A DNA stretch of 64,000 nt. It comes from Larix kaempferi. Lineage: Eukaryota > Streptophyta > Pinopsida > Pinales > Pinaceae. How positions within the stretch are numbered: position 1 is the first letter of the stretch; the number at the start of each line of letters is the position of its first letter. Positions 32,530 to 43,060 of the stretch are shown piece by piece. Under the pieces are notes generated by a model. It made no database searches, had not been told where the DNA came from, and worked only from the letters and a program-made list of their open reading frames with translations. The stretch spans positions 248,001 to 312,000 of the forward strand of contig BSBM01000036.1 in NCBI GenBank assembly GCA_027924585.1, given 5' to 3'. A program made the translations under genes and the position numbers.

Positions 32530-34199
32530 CTGCCCAACCGTCAAATTTTGTTGGGGGCTTACGACTTGTGGATTGCGACAGAACTATCTACCTCAATCAT
32601 GGATGGCGACATAACTATCTACCTTAATCGTTGATCATATTGTTTCATTTAGTGAGATCAATCAAATTGACATCATATTATAAACAAGAGCCATGAGATG
32701 GCAAAGTCCCCGACGTTGCCACTACTTTATGTTTAGTGTGACAATTGCTAAATTGCTCGGAAAAAAGAAGACTATACCTATTACAGAGACGTGGCTCTAT
32801 TCATAAGCATTGGTGAAAGAAGAACACAACACCAAAGGTCAAATTCTGAAAGCATTATGCAAAAGCATTGATATGGACAGCAAAAGCATAAGCCATCCAA
32901 TCAGCAATAGAGTTTTATGTTATGGAAATATCAACATCACAGTTTTTAAATTGGCAATGAAATCTTTAAGTACATGCAACCATCAACTACCTAAATAGAA
33001 CATAGTGTTTAGAGCTATCTTTGTTTGTCTTCTTTGTCAGACACGGAAAAGAACTATAGATGGAGCAGCAAGTGAAACTGAAAGACAATTTTTTGATGCA
33101 AAGTGCAAGTTCCTAGAAGTTTTCTTTATAGTAGAAGAACCTGCTTTGTACTTTGCTTTGTGCAAAAAAATCCATTTTGTTCTACTTTCTCTGCTTCTAT
33201 TTTTGCATAAATGTACAAAACATAATTACAGACTATCTGGAGAACGAAAATTGCAACCATGAACAAGACAATATTCAATGTTAAACTAGTTGGTGGTGTA
33301 GTAGCCTTTGCTAGTGCTTGTTCCTGCACAATGTGTGCAGATTAGAGTCAAAGCAATGATCGAAATTGCAATAATAAATATATATGCAAAGCTGTAAAAA
33401 GTAACTTTAATTATGTGAGACCACTGGTTCATATTCCTCATTTGCTATAATAAGAAAACGTGAAGTTCATTTCGATAAAGGAGAGGATTCGAAATGCATT
33501 GTATCTTGTTCCTTAGTGGATGAGACTCCCAACACTCGTAAACTCAAAATACTGGATAGTGATGAGCATAGTTATCTATTGCTACAGGACACAGCGACCT
33601 CCCTTTGTATTATTTGTACTCGTGCTATGGAAAAAAAAAATAACTTATCCCTTATTCAAAATGTTTCTTTCAAAAAAGCCATGTACCTGTAGCTTAGAAT
33701 GATGTTCAAAGAAATTAAATCAATAAAATCTAGACAAAAATTGCAGAAAAGGCTCTAGGTGTAGATGACTTTATCAAATTCTTGAATGAGGATTTCCAAT
33801 AGAATTTGGCTATCCTAAAAATCATTGATCAAACAATGATATCATTAATGAAGATAACGTGGGTTTTAAGAATAAATTTAGTTGTTTATATAAGCTACAT
33901 TTCTATCTTCCATACACAACACATGAGATGTTGGATGATGTATAGGGACAACTTATGGTTGACAAATTGCTTATGTAGAACCTGATCGCACAGGAACTCT
34001 GAGGAATTGTGTAATTGTGATTCATTTTGAGAATATGTTCCCCAATTAAGAATTTCGAGAGCTTTGAAATGGCTAAAACTGTAAATTTGGCCATCTGCAT
34101 TGATTCAAAGACCCAATTATAAAATTTAAGGGACTTGTTATTCTCCTTCTTGGAACCACATATAATCAAAAAGTTACTCGATCTACGAACCCTCTCAGC
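32530..34199. other. Unassigned interior of element C
   Basis: A two-copy imperfect repeat, GCGACA(G/T)AACTATCTACCT, lies at about 32576-32630. The word AGAGACGTGG(T)CTCT...CAT near 32788 resembles 30464-30480, so it may be the other end of the minus-strand element. Short open frames (32810-33262) lack motifs. Confidence 0.3.
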
Positions 34200-34603
34200 C
34201 TAATGCAATCCACATGTAACCCTCTCAACCGAATGCAATCCATGTGGAGACAGCTTTGCAAAATCGCTCACATATCTATTATAACAAGACTCGTGGTTTG
34301 ATCTTGGGGTCTCTTCTCTATTGAACCCCTTTCTCGAACCCTCACGGTCCCTCCTGAGCGTACCTCTACTATAACTGTCTTTGGATCTCTTAAGTCCTCC
34401 ATCGGTCTCATGTTCAGTTCTCTTCCTCGACATCCAACTATTTTCCTTGGATTTTTCGTAGCCGAAACTCTGGTTTCCTCCATCGGTCTCATGTTCAATT
34501 CCCTTCCTCGACATCCAACTATTTTCCATGGATTCTTCGTAGCCGAAACTGTGGTTGCCGCCATTGTAGCTTTTCTTATAGTTGTTGGGTCAACTGCTCT
34601 CAC
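34200..34603 (-). CDS. Hypothetical basic protein with 27-residue repeats
   Basis: The minus frame from ATG at 34529 to 34200 (109 aa) contains two copies of a 27-residue unit: MENSWMSRKGIEHETDGG, then NQSFGYEKSK before the next ENSWMSRKRTEHETDGG. It continues into an Arg/Ser-rich stretch (LRRDREGSRKGFNREETPRS). Because the DNA unit is 81 bp, a second minus frame (34268-34603) and a plus frame (34410-34622) also stay open across it, so coding status is uncertain. I do not recognise the protein. Confidence 0.25.
34395..34556. repeat. 81-bp tandem duplication
   Basis: TCCTCCATCGGTCTCATGTT at 34395 recurs at 34476. Both copies run through CTTCCTCGACATCCAACTAT and TTCGTAGCCGAAACT with only a few differences. 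Confidence 0.93.
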
Positions 34604-34715
34604 CCTCCAAACCCTTAAGTGATCACATATTCACTTCCTCGGGCTCCCTTCACCCCAAATCTTTACTATTACCATCGTCATCCATCAAATCATCACCATA
34701 CGACCTCGGTTGCTT

Positions 34716-35143
34716 CATTATGGATGATTCAGAGTCACAAAAGACCCTCTATTTAGACGAACCAATGTATCCAGAGAACTTGAAGTTTAAAGGCGAGGAA
34801 TTTAAAAGCTGTGTTCATTCAAATCGGTTGGGGTTTTACAGGGGACAATGGTGTTGGGTGTTTAATGCGTATAGAAGGAGATAAATCAGATAGAGAAAAA
34901 AAACATTTAACATGGATAAGCATCAAGTTGTGGGAAGACAATGATTCGCTACACCTATGCACAACTATCGGAGGCCTTGTGGGTACTTTTTACGAAGAGG
35001 AACATTCCAAATGGGCATTCATGTGCCTGAGAACTATCCGTTTGTGCCCCCAAAAATGCAATTTATTACCAAAGTGTGGCATTCTAATATTAGTAGTGCA
35101 AATGGTGCAATATGCTTGGAAACTCACCAAATGAAACCATGAA
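34716..35143 (+). pseudogene. Ubiquitin-conjugating enzyme (E2) fragment, frameshifted and truncated
   Basis: Plus strand. After a leader of uncertain origin (MDDSESQKTLYLDEPMYPEN), the sequence reads DNDSLHLCTTIGG then VGTFYEE, matching the 'H-----I-GP-GTPYEGG' of E2 enzymes. A one-base shift near 34995 follows, then GTFQMGIHVPENYPFVPPKM, QFITKVWHSNISS and GAICLE. The catalytic Cys is present in GAIC; the usual HPN motif reads HSN. It most resembles the plant UBC27-like class (KVWHPNISSQ-GAICLDIL). Everything after the active site, including the WSPALT helix region, is missing, with a stop at 35140-35142. This is a dead host-gene fragment, possibly captured by element C. Confidence 0.75.
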
Positions 35144-36300
35144 AATATTTTCAACCTGTGACCTCATAAAACATTGACGCTAAACTGAAGATCAGAACCA
35201 TGAAGATTACCTAGATTTCGGTGAGGGCTGGCCACGAAAGTGCATTTGATTTGCTGGATAGACAAGGCCTACTCCTCACAACTGAACCTGCAACGATTTC
35301 ATATGCGATCCATCCATTCTTTGAAAGGAAGCAAGAGCGCCTGGAGCTATATCAAATTACGCTAAGCTCTTCGGCATTAGAACAACACAACAACCAGCAA
35401 AAACAATCTCACAGGACCCTTTTGGATTTGGATTCAGGAAAACAGGCTAGTTGGGACCATGCAGTAATGTTGGCTCAGAGGGTTATGCAAGATGCGTCCC
35501 ATAGCTTCGTCGCATTCATTATGCTCGTATAGTGGTGTTTGAAACATATGGATGCACATTGCAAAGCCCCTGTCCATCGCGGGTTGTGTCAACAGCAATG
35601 GAAATGTACTGCAGAGATTGAAAGATGGTGTAAGACCTCCTGCGAGGACAGGGTTTAAAAATTTGTTGAAAATTGAATGAAATGCAGCCGTAGTAAAACC
35701 TCCGACCAGGACGAACACGTAAACCTCTGCAAAAGCCACAACACAGCAAGAACACGTAAACCTCTGCAAAAGCCACAACACAGCAAGAACACCTAAACCT
35801 CTGCAAAAGCCACAACACAACACGAGCACGATGATGTTTTTAAAGCGTTGTGACACAATCCCGCCGCCAGCCCATGGGGCATACAACCCCAGGGGTGCGT
35901 CACGGCGCACGAAACCAATACGACTTCAGAAAAACCACAATTAAATCAAATAAATTAATCCGTATTTTCTTCATATTTCCAAACCTTCACCTCCGACGCC
36001 CATCACCGCGAATGCCATGCAACTAATCAACCTACCCGAATCATATATGTCGGGGACATAATAATGTCACCATTTACTGGCCTCGGCATATTTTTCAACT
36101 TAAATTTCGTGTCTTCTATTTCACATGCCTGAAATATAAAACGCGGTGAGGTTTTTTTTATGGTGTTGTTATCAAATATCTCGTTGTTGTAGAGATTTTT
36201 AAAACTGGAAGGCGACAAAGATAGTGGAAGGAAGCAAATGGTGGTGGTTGGTTGTCTGGACATATTCTTATTGGTTCCTGTAATAGGTGGGCTCCATCTA
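35144..36300. other. Possible further host-derived sequence
   Basis: A plus open frame at 35221-35532 (103 codons, GTG start only) has protein-like composition (HPFFERKQERLELYQITLSS, LLDLDSGKQASWDHAVMLAQ) but no family I can name. The base composition of 35200-35950 is less AT-rich than its surroundings. A 37-bp triplication lies inside (35713-35823). Confidence 0.3.
35713..35823. repeat. 37-bp tandem repeat, three copies
   Basis: GAACACGTAAACCTCTGC begins copies at 35713, 35750 and 35787 (third copy CCT for CGT), each continuing AAAAGCCACAACACAGCAA with minor change in the last copy. Near-identity implies recent expansion. Confidence 0.95.
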
Positions 36301-37849
36301 TCTTGAGGAGAAATTGTATGAAAAGTTACATGCTCTTAAGTCTCCATAAGGTATAGGTTTTTATGACTGTGTAAGAAGGGGTTAGAATATTGTATACAAT
36401 GTTATAAGCTGAATTGGAGGTATAAGGCATTTTATTTTCATTTCTTTGTAAGGTGATATAAGGTTATTCATTTTCAAAACCTTTTTCAAATTTGTAAGGA
36501 GTTATAAGGTATTTTGTGGCACTTTGGAGTTATTGTGATTGGAGTTATAAGGAGATTTGTTGACCGTAAAAGTTTTGTATTGACTTACTACAAAATCCAC
36601 CTCAAATTGAATAAGGGGGTATAGGATTTTTTGTGGCATTGTGATCATTGATGTGGTAGCACTTTTTTGCATTTTTCTCACTAAGGAACATGACCATTTG
36701 TATTTTTAAGACGAAGAATCAAACATGTGAAACATCACTTAAAATGGCAAGGATCGAAGATATCCTTCGTCTGCTCCATTCTTTAATCAGCACAAATTCA
36801 AGACCCATAATATCAGTGAACAGGGGAACACTTATGATTGTAATTACTTGTCTGCAAGTTATGCATAAAAAGGTGGACATGTTAAAAGTTCAAAACAACT
36901 TCTTAACAGATTAATTAAATCTTGTTCGACATCCAAAATTTGATTTCATTCTCTTTCAGAATAATCCATTGTTTGATAGTAAATCAGATGAAAATGATGT
37001 TTTTATCACTAAAAGATGTTCCTTGACTGCAGAAGGAGCATGGCTAGTGAAATCTTAATACTATGGAAAAGTTGGTTGGGTATGAGAGTTCTTAAATAGG
37101 TAAATACTACATAAATCGGGTAAATATGACAGGGGAAATAGTTGCAGTAGATGCATAAATGTAATAGGCTGTAATATAAAAGCCTACAAGCATGAATTTA
37201 CAAAAAGAATGGGCTCAATTATGTTCAGATCATCAAAGCAATACATGTCACTCATAAGAGTTCTGGTATAAAGAATAGGATTATACAAAGACCAAATCAT
37301 GAAAACATGTAAGATTCATCAATTCATATATTAAAACAAAACAGGGCTCCTTCGATTGAAATCATTTCAAACTAGTTTTTTTTATATATAAATAAACATA
37401 ATACATGCCTGCAACTCTCAGCCTTCTCGGCTGGAACCCTTCACTCTCTATTCAAAATGATGATTTAAATAGCAAAATATAATCAACAAACTGTTGAGAT
37501 CTTTAGGAATAAAAATTTAACAATTTACCTAAAAATAAAAACAATTTATGTTCTATTGCAAGAAGCCTGCAACAGCAAAAACCCATTCCTTTTCATCTAG
37601 AACCGACTCTGCCACCTATCCATTTAAATTATCTTTGTTGCTCGAAGATGTTAACTAAATACCTGATAATCTAGAGATTATAAGATCTATCCTCTGCCTG
37701 GAAATGCTCTGCCACCTGTTCTTCATAATTTTCACTATCATCACACCTGGGTACGAGAAATTGGCATTTAAATGTAACATCTGAGCGTTAGACACTCATC
37801 AGCCTTAATCTGCATGGTCTTCATATTGGGCGTTAGCATTGGATAGAGT
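36301..37849. other. Unassigned interior of element C
   Basis: GTTATAAG(G) words recur at 36410-36560 (TTATAAGGTATTTTGTGGCA and similar), a weak repeat. No domain is seen in the short frames (for example 36690-36914). Confidence 0.3.
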
Positions 37850-38055
37850 GTTAGTTGTTCCCTCCATCAATGCCAAAAATTTGAGATACCTTAGGATATA
37901 GCGACCAAATCAGAGAAAGGAGCATGAGGGTTTTCAGATGTCGTTGGAGAAGGCAATTTTACATTAACCATGGAATCAAGAGCTACTAAAGCTTCTGATG
38001 CAAGATTGGATATCTCCTTTACTAGTAATTTATCAGACTCAACTCTGTTATAGAT
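37850..38055 (-). pseudogene. Exon-like minus-strand fragment, unidentified
   Basis: On the minus strand a clean frame reads YNRVESDKLLVKEISNLASE, ALVALDSMVNVKLPSPTT, then PHAPFSDLVAISKVSQIFGI up to DGGNN and a stop. The amphipathic, low-complexity-free composition looks like real coding sequence. No start or splice site can be fixed and the family is unknown. Confidence 0.3.
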
Positions 38056-38639
38056 CTTACAGCTTCAAATATGACCATCTTTGCAAAAAACTAAACAAGT
38101 GGAATGTTCACGGTGTACTCATAATTTGAATTTGTGCTCAAATACTACCATTCAACTCTGTAGACTTGACACTTGGCAATATGTTTTCATGCAAGTTATG
38201 GGCTTGACAAGATTCCATTTCTCTCACTCTGCTAGCACAAACTGGCCCTTACGCCCTTTGGAATAGATTTAGCATCAGAAATAAAAGACTGCGTGATGAT
38301 TATAGGCTTGCCATAAAGAAGGAGTTTGATGAAATATTAACAGATAAAGCATAGAAGTTTATGTGGGTTGAAGCTTGGCGATTTGGTGAAAATAGTGCTG
38401 AGCTTTTAACTTCTGGCAGCGCCTTCTTTTTAATTTTTGATCAATGTGCTACCCGAAAAATAAAATTTTGATAGGAAAATTCCGATACTAACAGATGTCA
38501 CTAAGGAATCAAATAATAAACATGTACCTCTTGATTGTGAGCACCAGTTCAATATAGTTTCAACTCATGATCCACTAACAACAAAGCATGGATAAAGTGA
38601 ATGAATTGAAGGATCAACATAAAAATTAGCTTAATTTTG

Positions 38640-39136
38640 TTCGACCTTGGGAAGAGGTTCAATTTAAATAGAGAAAAATCGGTTTAGGCTATGAAAAGGA
38701 TCATTATGGTGACCTTTTTCATATACCTAATTATCCCAAACCAATCAAGTTTGTGAGTGGTGGATTTTTGTTTGATGCTGATAGGAAGGATGAATATGAA
38801 GGCGATGATCAAGAACAAGTACAGGATGATATGGAACAGGAACAAGTACGGGATGATATGGAATAGGAATAGGTACAGGATGATGATCAGGGTGCTAATG
38901 AAAATGTTGATATGGATGATGATACAAGGATTGAGGATGATGATGATGATTTGTTGAATGATGAACCTGAAAAGTGCCAACATTGTCACCAAGTTGGACA
39001 TCAGGAATTCCAATGTTTTGATCTTCAGCGATGCAATTTTTGTGGGAAGAAAAATCATGTTTCAGATAAGTGTTGGAAACAACCAAACATTAAGAGGAAA
39101 AAGGTGCATTTTGGTTGGTTATGTACTTGGCGCTAG
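38640..39136 (+). pseudogene. Gag remnant with two zinc knuckles (element C)
   Basis: Plus frame: NFVRPWEEVQFK, a stop, GLGYEKDHYGDLFHIPNYPK, an acidic run with a short repeat (EQVQDDMEQ, EQVRDDME), then DDDTRIEDDDDDLLNDEPEK and two CCHC knuckles in tandem, CQHCHQVGHQEFQC and CNFCGKKNHVSDKC (both CX2CX4HX4C). Two knuckles with an acidic lead-in suggest a gag-type RNA-binding protein. Stops occur at about 38679 and 38864. No protease or pol follows, so the element depended on others. Confidence 0.7.
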
Positions 39137-40200
39137 TCATTGGAAGCTAAGTTGTTGGAATGATCTTACAATTGGATCCATACACACGTACAAACATGTT
39201 TGATTGGAGATCTTACTACTGCAGATGGACATGAGTGTTTTGATTAAGGATTTGATGTCACACGGCATGACTTGGGCGCACACTTTTTGCTATGGTATTT
39301 TGAGTTGAAGATCGAGTCTTCAAACTCCTCTCAAAGACAATCTGATTATCCCTTTCCACTTCCAGGGGGTTATATTGACCTTGTTTATTCTCAGGTTTCA
39401 GGACTTCTCACTTTCAGCTGACAAGGGGGAAGATGTTGATGATGTGTCAGACTTCAAGTTTCGAAGTTTGTCTAGTGATTTTTTAGGATTATTGATGTTG
39501 GATTCAGGACACAATGGATTGAGGATGTTTCAGCACAGGTTTCTATATAGGATTGTTAGATTTGATTATTGATCCAGGTTTTTGGAACATTTGGACATTT
39601 GATGGATTATTCGACACATGGAAATTTGTTGGATTTGTCACATTTGACACTTGGTTTCAAGATTTATAATAGTACTAGTGATTCCCATGGTTTACTACAC
39701 ATGATTTTATGGACACGTGATTTTATGGATACAGGTTTCGGATGCCATTCGACACTTTTTTTTCAGCTGATTTTTGGCATTTTTTTATGTGTCGTTCTCT
39801 GAGAGCATTTTGTGAACTTATTTGTTCACTTACAGGGATGATCTTTGGATCTTGCAGAGGACAAATGCTTCTCGTGCATCTTTTCTTGGCGCATCCATAT
39901 TTTTCAGGCATTTTCAAGTTATTAGATGTGTTTGACTTTGAATCCAACTCAGTTCTCATCAAGGATTTTCTCTCATCAGGTTGTGGGTTCACTTTAGTGA
40001 ACACCTACAGGTTGTCTAGCTCATTTGTCGCACAATGAGTTTCAAACATGGTTTCAACATCCATTTGGCACATTTGAGGTGGATCTTCATCTACATCCAT
40101 GAGGTTTCAAACCATGGGTTACATGTTGAAGGCATGGACTTGATATCAACTCTTGCACTAGTTTTTGTTGCTACCTGGTAGTTTTGTACGGACTTAAGAT
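39137..40200 (+). other. 3' untranslated region of element C
   Basis: Sequence between the gag remnant and the polypurine tract. It is rich in GGA, GACACATG and ATTTGTTGGATTTG words, with no conserved domain. Short open frames such as 39742-40038 show no motif. Confidence 0.5.
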
Positions 40201-40211
40201 TAAGGGGGGGA
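40201..40211 (+). promoter_or_regulatory. Polypurine tract of element C
   Basis: TAAGGGGGGGA, one base before the 3' LTR. Confidence 0.88.
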
Positions 40212-40212
40212 T

Positions 40213-40411
40213 TGTTAGAAACCTAGCTCTAATCATAAAGTCCTAATTGCCTTAACAACCTTACCGTTACTTTACAGTTGCAAGGAAGTTAGTTGTAAAC
40301 ATTGTATATATGTTATGTTCGTGAATAATAAAGTTGGACGGGCTCATGCCCTCTTTCTGCCATTATTCATTTCTTGGTCTTTTTGGTCTTCTTTTTTATT
40401 TAATGTTTATC
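40213..40411 (+). repeat. 3' LTR of element C
   Basis: 199 bp, matching 29911-30110. The outer end reads TTTATCT where the left LTR has TTTATCA, so the terminal base is mutated or the end was trimmed. Confidence 0.85.
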
Positions 40412-40532
40412 TGACTCTAAAGGCATGCTTGGCATAATTCCAATGATGGATCAATTGCCTCAGTAGAACTGTGTTCCCCTTTAAGGATGTAGCCTCCAAC
40501 TTGAGGAGGCCAACATTGCTCAAGAGGAGACG

Positions 40533-40540
<8 letters not shown>

Positions 40541-40619
<79 letters not shown>
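40541..40619. repeat. Compound microsatellite (CT)n(AT)n
   Basis: About 23 CT units (40541-40586) run directly into about 16 AT units (40587-40619). Confidence 0.97.
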
Positions 40620-40623
<4 letters not shown>

Positions 40624-40659
40624 TACTATTAAATGATCATTTTAAATTGAAATTAATTT

Positions 40660-41130
40660 ATTTCTACAAAAACAAATTGTCTAACATTACCAGTGCACCT
40701 TAAAAAATAGATCTCACCATTAGTGGTGCTTCTTTACATCAAGCACACAATAAACACATGGTGCACCACACTAATTCACATCATAAACAATGTGCAATGC
40801 ATCACATTAATGCACATTGTGATATTTCATGCACTAAATATTAGCAGTGCCCTTAATATATATTGATGCATCATAATTGGTGCCATCGCACATACAAAAG
40901 CACACCAGTTATTTACAACAACACACTCAATACAATGACCAGTGAATTTATAAAAAAGATATGCACCACCAACACTTCCTATTTATAAAACAATGCACCA
41001 GATAAATGAGTGTGGTATTTACTAACCTTGCTTACTGATGCGGCTGACATAAAACAATACACCATGTAAAGAGTGTCAGTACACTTCGAGTTGCATTGGT
41101 TAGTTCAAAAATTTTATTAATTTTTGGTTG
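40660..41130. repeat. Degenerate repeat DNA rich in TGCACC/GGTGCA, left part
   Basis: Words such as CAGTGCACC, AGTGGTGCTT, TGGTGCACCAC, TGTGCAATGCATC, GGTGCCATCGCAC and ATGCACCACC recur every 25-60 bp with AT-rich spacers. The pattern resumes after element D (43061 on), so element D was inserted into it. No fixed unit length is visible. Confidence 0.5.
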
Positions 41131-41132
41131 TA

Positions 41133-41358
41133 TGCTATGAACATAAAAGTAGATTAATAATAAACATAATTAATTGTACTTAAAGAGAGTGGCAATGCTA
41201 TGAATATAAATGGAATATAAAATAAATAATAATTGTTAATCATTAAGTAGTTCATTATTAATGTGAAGGGATGTAACCCTTCACTACGAGTGCTCAAGCC
41301 ATATATAAGGTGAGCTATGTTGTAATATTAAATCATCTTCTTATCTATTCAAATATCA
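41133..41358 (+). repeat. Left terminal repeat of element D
   Basis: 226 bp. GAGAGTGGCAATGCTATGAATATAAATGG inside it echoes the junction at the right repeat, so the border motif is duplicated within the repeat. CATATATAAGG near 41301 is a good TATA-type box. Confidence 0.85.
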
Positions 41359-41708
41359 ATAACCGCACATGGTTTTATGAAAGTGCACATGGTTTTGTGA
41401 GAAGTGGGTTTGGTTTTATTCCCTAACGACAAACCAAAAGTGAGATTCGAACTTGGGTGGGGAAGGTAACAATCATTCCTCCCAACCACCCATTCTACAC
41501 CATTTTACAAAAATTAAGGGGAAATTAAATTAGAAGAGCACCAACACAAATAATTTTTACAAGAAGAATAATATTGAACATTGCTATTAAAAAAAAAATT
41601 CAAGGAGGATTTTTTCCAAAATTCGAAAGGGAAGAAGACAAAATCAAGGAAGACTCCCTTATCAAGAAATCAAGTCAACGAAGACTAATTATTGTCAAAG
41701 TCGAGATC

Positions 41709-42806
41709 ATGGAATCTGGTTTGCTATTACAAATAGAGAAATTAGAAGCCAAGTTAAAGCATTATCGAAGAGACAATGAAGATTTATGTGACATGAATTC
41801 AAAACTAGAAGCAATAATTGAAATACATAAGGTGGAAGAAAAGTACAAGGAACAAAAAATTTCTGACCAGAAAAATCGTATAGAAAAATTATTATGTGCT
41901 CAAATTGAGGAGTTAAAAGACGAAAACAATTTCAATAAGAGGTTGAAAAATCAAGATATAAAGAAAGAAATAAATGATTATGAAGCAGAAATAATACGTT
42001 TGAACAAAATCGTTAGCGACAAAGATGAAGAACTAACGCAGATACGACATAAATTAGAAATTCAAGAATCAGAGGTCGGCCAATGTCAACAACAGATAAA
42101 AGTTCTTCAACAACAAAATTACGACTCTAAAAAGACACATAAGTTAGAGATCGCAAAGAGTAATAAAGTACTATCCAACAATTCCGAAGAAATTTTCAGA
42201 TTAAGAAATCATAACAAGACACTAGTCACAAAAGTTAAGAAGTTGAAAAATAGTCGGAAGATAGAACAATCTACGGAAGACATTGAAAGAAAACTTCTAG
42301 ACAAGCAGAAAGAAAATAGCTACATCAGAAGTCATAACGAATATCTTAAGGAACAACTTAAGAAGTTTGAAAATGACAGAAAATCGCAAGTAGAAGTGAT
42401 TAAGAAGTTTCAAAATGATAACATGCAGTTAGAAAACAAGTTGGAAAAGATACAGAACGAAACCTTAAAAACTCAAGGGAAGAAAATACAACTTCCAACT
42501 CAAATCAATACTCAAAATACGACACTCGTAAAAGAAAATGACATTGTGAAAATTCCCTATCGACACCCCAACCATAAAAACCGATATTTTGAAAAGTGGG
42601 AAATGTCGAAAGATAATGGTACTAATGTGATCAAAGCTCCTGACGACATATCAGTAGGGAATCCCAGCAGTCAGCAACAAATCAATTTGGGATGGATTGA
42701 CCCATCCACATATCGGAAGTTATTCTCTACACTTAGCAGTTCGTATCAACATGTTTCATCAGCCGCGACATTGCAAAGAACAATGCGACAAATTATAAGG
42801 CTTTGA
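41709..42806 (+). CDS. Coiled-coil protein of element D (365 aa), novel family
   Basis: The first ATG in the open frame is at 41709 (MESGLLLQIEKLEAKLKHYR); the frame is open upstream to at least 41574 without an ATG. Residues about 5-255 are almost continuous heptad-like, Lys/Glu/Gln-rich helix (LKDENNFNKRLKNQDIKKEI, LEIQESEVGQCQQQIKVLQQ, EYLKEQLKKFENDRKSQVEV). The C-terminal 100 residues are different: IPYRHPNHKNRYFEKWEM and INLGWIDPSTYRKLF then SSSYQHVSSAAT. Both C-terminal motifs recur, decayed, in the minus-strand gypsy-like remnant at 30600-32120. Intact to its TGA at 42804-42806. It is probably a structural (gag-like) or nucleic-acid-binding helper protein, but no family is recognised. 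Confidence 0.7.
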   Translation: MESGLLLQIEKLEAKLKHYRRDNEDLCDMNSKLEAIIEIHKVEEKYKEQKISDQKNRIEKLLCAQIEELKDENNFNKRLKNQDIKKEINDYEAEIIRLNKIVSDKDEELTQIRHKLEIQESEVGQCQQQIKVLQQQNYDSKKTHKLEIAKSNKVLSNNSEEIFRLRNHNKTLVTKVKKLKNSRKIEQSTEDIERKLLDKQKENSYIRSHNEYLKEQLKKFENDRKSQVEVIKKFQNDNMQLENKLEKIQNETLKTQGKKIQLPTQINTQNTTLVKENDIVKIPYRHPNHKNRYFEKWEMSKDNGTNVIKAPDDISVGNPSSQQQINLGWIDPSTYRKLFSTLSSSYQHVSSAATLQRTMRQIIRL

Positions 42807-42834
42807 GGACAAAGCCTTTCTAAGAGAGTGGCAA

Positions 42835-43060
42835 TGCTACGAACATAAAAGTAGATTAATAATAAACATAATTAATTGTACTTAAAGACAATGGCAATGC
42901 TACGAATATAAATGGCATATAAAATAAATCATAATTGTTAATCATTAAGTAGTTCATTATTAATGTGAAGGGACGTAACCCTTCACTACGAGTGCTCAAG
43001 CCATATATAAGGAGAGCTATGTTTTAATATTAAATCATCTTCTTATCTATTCAAATATCA
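42835..43060 (+). repeat. Right terminal repeat of element D
   Basis: 226 bp, colinear with 41133-41358. Confidence 0.85.

Larger units (their letters stand above)
29911..40411 (+). mobile_element. LTR element C, 10.5 kb with 200-bp LTRs, non-autonomous
   Basis: About 200-bp LTRs at 29911-30110 and 40213-40411 (TGTTAGAAACCTAGCTCT start), in the same orientation. An initiator-Met primer site follows the left copy and the polypurine tract TAAGGGGGGGA precedes the right, so the two ends belong together. The interior has no integrase or RT. What it does have is a double-CCHC gag remnant near the 3' end, a minus-strand protease/coiled-coil remnant of a different element, and a ubiquitin-conjugating-enzyme fragment. 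No matching target duplication is visible, since the right end is slightly altered. Some interior parts may be later insertions or captured host DNA. Confidence 0.7.
41133..43060 (+). mobile_element. Mini LTR element D carrying one coiled-coil reading frame
   Basis: 226-bp direct repeats at 41133-41358 and 42835-43060 (TGCTA(T/C)GAACATAAAAG ... TCAAATATCA) enclose 1.5 kb with a single open frame. A purine-rich AAGAGAGTGGCAA precedes the right repeat. No protease, RT or integrase is present. The primer site is not the usual initiator-Met type; a TGG lies a few bases inside (CACATGGTTTTATG). A clean target duplication was not found. The repeats agree closely (about 95% by eye), so insertion was fairly recent. 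Confidence 0.75.

Noticed and set aside
40587-40619. AT run as a TATA promoter
   Set aside because: It is part of a compound microsatellite and not positioned in an LTR or before a gene.
41440-41470. GATTCGAACTTGGG resembling a tRNA T arm on the minus strand
   Set aside because: No matching acceptor, D or anticodon stems; it lies in the leader of element D.
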